A stretch of 25,711 bases of DNA from an uncultured Candidatus Planktophila sp. (lineage in GTDB: Bacteria; Actinomycetota; Actinomycetes; Nanopelagicales; Nanopelagicaceae): positions 1 to 25,711 of the forward strand of contig CALJUA010000067.1 of NCBI GenBank assembly GCA_937975715.1, written 5' to 3'. The position numbers and the translations under genes were made by a program. The notes beneath the pieces were generated by a model that was given only the letters and a program-made list of their open reading frames with translations, did no database searches and had not been told where the DNA came from. Positions within the stretch are counted from its first letter, which is position 1, and each line of letters opens with the position of its first letter. Below, one piece after another: positions 23,778 through 25,711 of the stretch.

Positions 23778-24082
23778 TGAAACTCTTCAAAGTTAAAGCA
23801 ACTCCCGACCACGGTTCTTGGTTTTTGGAATTCCCCGGAACTACTGATTGGGTAACGTCCGCTGAAAATCTAGAAGATATTCAAGTGATGGCGAAAGATT
23901 TACTTAATTTAGCCACAGACTTACCGATTGATGAGATTGAGCTCGATGTTCACTTTGAAACAATGCAGTACTGCGAGACAGAAGAAGCTAAAGAATTTGA
24001 TCGCGAAGATGGAACTGTCCACAGCTGTGAATTCGTCAAGACTTCCGACGAAGCGGAGAGGGTTGCGGCAACTTCGCTATAA
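23777..24082 (+). CDS. hicB: HicB-like antitoxin, second copy
   Basis: This 101-residue protein is homologous to the first HicB: DHGSWFLEFPGTTDWVTSAENL matches GKFWVIKFPDHPDLITQAKGF, VMAKDLLNLATDLPIDEIEL matches LMAKDLINLAHEIPIDHIEL, and both end in EAERVA. The middle (about 55-85) is acidic and differs. No DNA-binding motif is recognised. It follows hicA directly with a one-base overlap and its own strong ribosome binding site. The final 27 bases or so resemble the hicB1-hicA junction in sequence, suggesting origin by tandem duplication. It overlaps the convergent hydrolase gene by 6 bases. Confidence 0.68.
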   Translation: MKLFKVKATPDHGSWFLEFPGTTDWVTSAENLEDIQVMAKDLLNLATDLPIDEIELDVHFETMQYCETEEAKEFDREDGTVHSCEFVKTSDEAERVAATSL

Positions 24083-24089
24083 GACTTGA
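24048..24089 (+). pseudogene. Possible remnant of a second hicA start within the end of hicB2
   Basis: In the frame corresponding to hicA this stretch reads TKRRGLRQLRYKT then stop, against MKRKELLKLINEH at the start of the intact hicA; the ATG has become ACG. The nucleotide match to 23565 onwards is strong for about 25 bases (gaagcggaRagRgttgcKgMaa) and then fades. It has no start codon and is too short to be made, so if real it is a relic of a lost toxin gene. Confidence 0.45.
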
Positions 24090-24961
24090 TCTAAGAATGC
24101 GTTGAGAAGGCGCTGATACTTAGCGGCTTCTTCCATGTAAGTCATGTGCGCAGATTCTTCGAATATTTCCCACCGAGAGTTTGAGATGGAATCAAGCAAA
24201 GTTTGATTGCTAGCGGGCGTTGATTCATCATGGCGACCTGAGAAGATTTGAGTCGGTACGGAGATGCGGCTCAGGCGATCGCTCACGACATGATGTTTCA
24301 GGTTACCGGTACATGAGAGCTCGGAATGTCCCCACATAGTTTCGTAGACAGTTCCATCTTTTCCTGATTCTTCAACCGCTTTAAGAATCTCGGGTGGCAA
24401 AGGAATTCGGCAGAGGTGTCGTCGATAAAACTCTGTAATGGCGACTTGATACTCCTCTGAGTCAACTGTGCCGGCATCTTCATGGCGAATAAGTGGTTCA
24501 GAAAATTCTGGTGGCATTTCAAGAGCAAGTCTTCTCGCCTCAACTTCCCACATATCTGTATCAACAAGAGAGCTAGAGAGGACTAGCGCCTTCAACCCTT
24601 GTGGATGTGTAATTGCGATTTCGGCTGCTAGAAGGCCGCCCCAAGAGTGTCCTAATAATGCGAAGCCATTTGAAATTCCAAGATGGTCTACAAGTAATTC
24701 AAATTCCTTCTTAAATAATTCGAGGCTCCAAAAATCCTTGGGTTTATCTTGAAGATGCGTTGAATCTCCGCACCCGATTTGATCGTAAGTAATCGCAGGG
24801 CGACCGGTCGCAGCAACGTATCGTGCAATCACTTTCATGGAGTGGGAAGTAAAGCCAGGACCTCCGTGGGCGAGAACAACGGGAATTTTTCCCGAAAATA
24901 AATCCCCAAAGACTTCATAAACAGTCTCGCCATGTTCCCACTTCATAGTTCCCGTTGTCAT
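24077..24961 (-). CDS. Alpha/beta hydrolase, prolyl aminopeptidase-like (S33)
   Basis: This 294-residue hydrolase has the S33 oxyanion-hole motif AHGGPG (about 35-40), YDQIGCGDS, the nucleophile elbow GHSWGG, and a late Asp (SGRHDESTP) and His (EESAHMTYME) completing the Ser-Asp-His triad. A cap domain lies between about 140 and 230. This is the proline iminopeptidase subfamily, which removes N-terminal proline or hydrolyses related amides and esters; the real substrate is uncertain. No signal peptide. It is a single-gene unit on the opposite strand to its neighbours, inside the leuS-comEA interval. The start is supported by TAGTTT 6 bases upstream. Confidence 0.9.
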   Translation of the reverse strand: MTTGTMKWEHGETVYEVFGDLFSGKIPVVLAHGGPGFTSHSMKVIARYVAATGRPAITYDQIGCGDSTHLQDKPKDFWSLELFKKEFELLVDHLGISNGFALLGHSWGGLLAAEIAITHPQGLKALVLSSSLVDTDMWEVEARRLALEMPPEFSEPLIRHEDAGTVDSEEYQVAITEFYRRHLCRIPLPPEILKAVEESGKDGTVYETMWGHSELSCTGNLKHHVVSDRLSRISVPTQIFSGRHDESTPASNQTLLDSISNSRWEIFEESAHMTYMEEAAKYQRLLNAFLDQVL

Positions 24962-24967
24962 AGCCAG

Positions 24968-24973
24968 AAACTA
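24968..24973 (-). promoter_or_regulatory. -10 box for a leaderless mRNA of the S33 hydrolase
   Basis: TAGTTT on the minus strand is followed by 6 bases and the ATG at 24961, with no Shine-Dalgarno. Confidence 0.45.
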
Positions 24974-25041
24974 ACACCAATTCATCCACAAGTGAATGGT
25001 CGCCTCCGTTTCGCGCAGGGGATTCTGACTTGAATCTGGCC

Positions 25042-25641
25042 ATGGAAAATATTAGAAATTGGTGGAGCGATCTCCACTACACATCAGCACAGAAGCGTTC
25101 ACTCTTAATCGTTGCAGGCCTTGTTCTAGCAACATCCTCATTCTTTATCCTCCGCACATCCACTCCCAGCGAGGCAATCACGCCACCGGCTCTATCTGTC
25201 GATGTTGCAGCTGTCGACATCACCATTGATGTTCAAGGCGCTGTCGCGCACCCTGGCGTATATAAATTAAGCATCGGTTCACGCGTCGTTGATGCAATCA
25301 AAGCCGCCGGCGGAATCACCAAGGCTGGCGATCCATCGGATCTCAATCAAGCTCGCATCATCGCCGATGGCGAACAAATTTACGTATATGCAAAATCAGG
25401 AACGGCGACGAATAAAAAAGCACCGGTAAAGGTAAAGCCCAAGGGTTCTTCACTTGTCTTGGTCAATCGCGCCAGCGCAAAAGAGTTTGAAGCCCTCGAT
25501 GGAATCGGTCCAGTGCTTGCATCGCGCATCATCAGCTACCGCAAGGCAAATGGACCCTTCGCAACGATTGAAGATCTCTTGAAAGTTCCCGGTATCGGCG
25601 AGGGCACGTTATCCAAATTCAAGAGCAAGCTCCGCGTTTAA
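25042..25641 (+). CDS. comEA: ComEA-like DNA-binding competence protein
   Basis: This 199-residue protein has a short cytoplasmic N-terminus, one transmembrane helix (about 18-37, SLLIVAGLVLATSSFFIL) and an SLBB domain (about 55-110, VDVQGAVAHPGVYKL-like). After a basic linker come two helix-hairpin-helix motifs (LDGIGPVLASRI and LKVPGIGEGTLSKF) that bind double-stranded DNA. ComEA captures DNA outside the membrane and hands it to the ComEC channel. The ATG at 25042 is preferred; a TTG at 25030 would add four residues. TTGAAT 6 bases before 25042 is a poor hexamer at the usual leaderless spacing. ComEA follows leuS in many actinobacteria; here an insert separates them. Confidence 0.9.
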   Translation: MENIRNWWSDLHYTSAQKRSLLIVAGLVLATSSFFILRTSTPSEAITPPALSVDVAAVDITIDVQGAVAHPGVYKLSIGSRVVDAIKAAGGITKAGDPSDLNQARIIADGEQIYVYAKSGTATNKKAPVKVKPKGSSLVLVNRASAKEFEALDGIGPVLASRIISYRKANGPFATIEDLLKVPGIGEGTLSKFKSKLRV

Positions 25642-25711
25642 CCGATAGCCGCGCACTTGCCCTGGGTGGTGCGACCTGGGCAGGTGCGCTGGCGCAGAGC
25701 TGGATGTATCC
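25617..25711 (+). CDS. comEC: Probable start of comEC (partial, runs off the window)
   Basis: After comEA, the frame open from 25572 to the window end reads RLTDSRALALGGATWAGALA and continues hydrophobic, like the N-terminus of actinobacterial ComEC, the DNA-uptake channel that follows comEA. No ATG, GTG or TTG precedes this stretch in frame; the entry is placed at an ATT codon (25617) only as the earliest plausible unusual start. CTG codons or the ATG shortly before the window end are alternatives. The short length limits certainty. Confidence 0.4.
   Translation, partial: MQEQAPRLTDSRALALGGATWAGALAQSWMY

Noticed and set aside
1..25711. CRISPR array, insertion sequence, prophage, riboswitch or biosynthetic gene cluster
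   Set aside because: No regularly spaced repeats, transposase, integrase, phage structural gene, known riboswitch fold or modular synthase was found; the fab genes are standard primary metabolism.

Overview
The window looks like core chromosome of a streamlined, moderate-GC actinobacterium. Base composition looks close to one half GC by eye; I did not compute it. The combination points towards the freshwater Nanopelagicales (acI, Planktophila/Nanopelagicus-like) group. It includes the actinobacterial gene orders etfB-etfA-desulfurase-mnmA-ligA and nadD-rsfS-phosphatase-leuS-comEA, a split CrtYc/CrtYd lycopene cyclase, a fabD-fabH-acpP-fabF-accD operon and very short intergenic gaps. The lineage is an inference from gene content, not from a marker search.

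Layout. 1-291 is the end of a YVTN-type beta-propeller gene, abutting a minus-strand tRNA with anticodon CAT (293-366). A DsbA/FrnE-like oxidoreductase (401-1036, minus) diverges from a GH36 alpha-galactosidase (1098-3203). The crtYc/crtYd pair (3810-3200, minus) diverges from a secreted M23 peptidase (3842-4432). A strong bidirectional terminator (4461-4489) separates that gene from the cold-shock gene cspA (4704-4501, minus). A SIMPL-domain protein follows (4938-5711). The type II fatty-acid operon fabD-fabH-acpP-fabF-accD reads on the minus strand from 10637 to 5713, and glgX (12811-10697, minus) lies upstream of it. From 12862 the plus strand carries etfB-etfA, then cysteine desulfurase-mnmA-ligA, a 39-residue membrane protein, nadD-rsfS-histidine phosphatase, tRNA-Ala(GGC) and leuS. 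Between leuS and comEA sits an accessory insert: a hicB-hicA-hicB module and a prolyl-aminopeptidase-like hydrolase. comEA and the probable beginning of comEC close the window. No gene-free stretch reaches 300 bases.

How the genes work together. The FAS II block supplies malonyl-ACP and the condensing enzymes. The electron-transfer flavoprotein collects electrons from acyl-CoA and related dehydrogenases. The desulfurase donates sulfur to MnmA for tRNA 2-thiouridine. The alpha-galactosidase and GlgX handle alpha-galactosides and glycogen. CrtYc/CrtYd cyclise lycopene, a step needed for beta-carotene and, in rhodopsin-bearing relatives, retinal.

Three things stand out. First, nearly every transcription-unit head has a TANNNT-like hexamer 6 or 7 bases directly before its start codon and no Shine-Dalgarno sequence, so leaderless mRNA appears to be the default here; several start codons below were chosen on that basis. 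Second, the toxin-antitoxin locus has a B-A-B arrangement. Third, the second hicB ends in what looks like the remnant of a second hicA start, suggesting a tandem hicBA duplication that lost one toxin.
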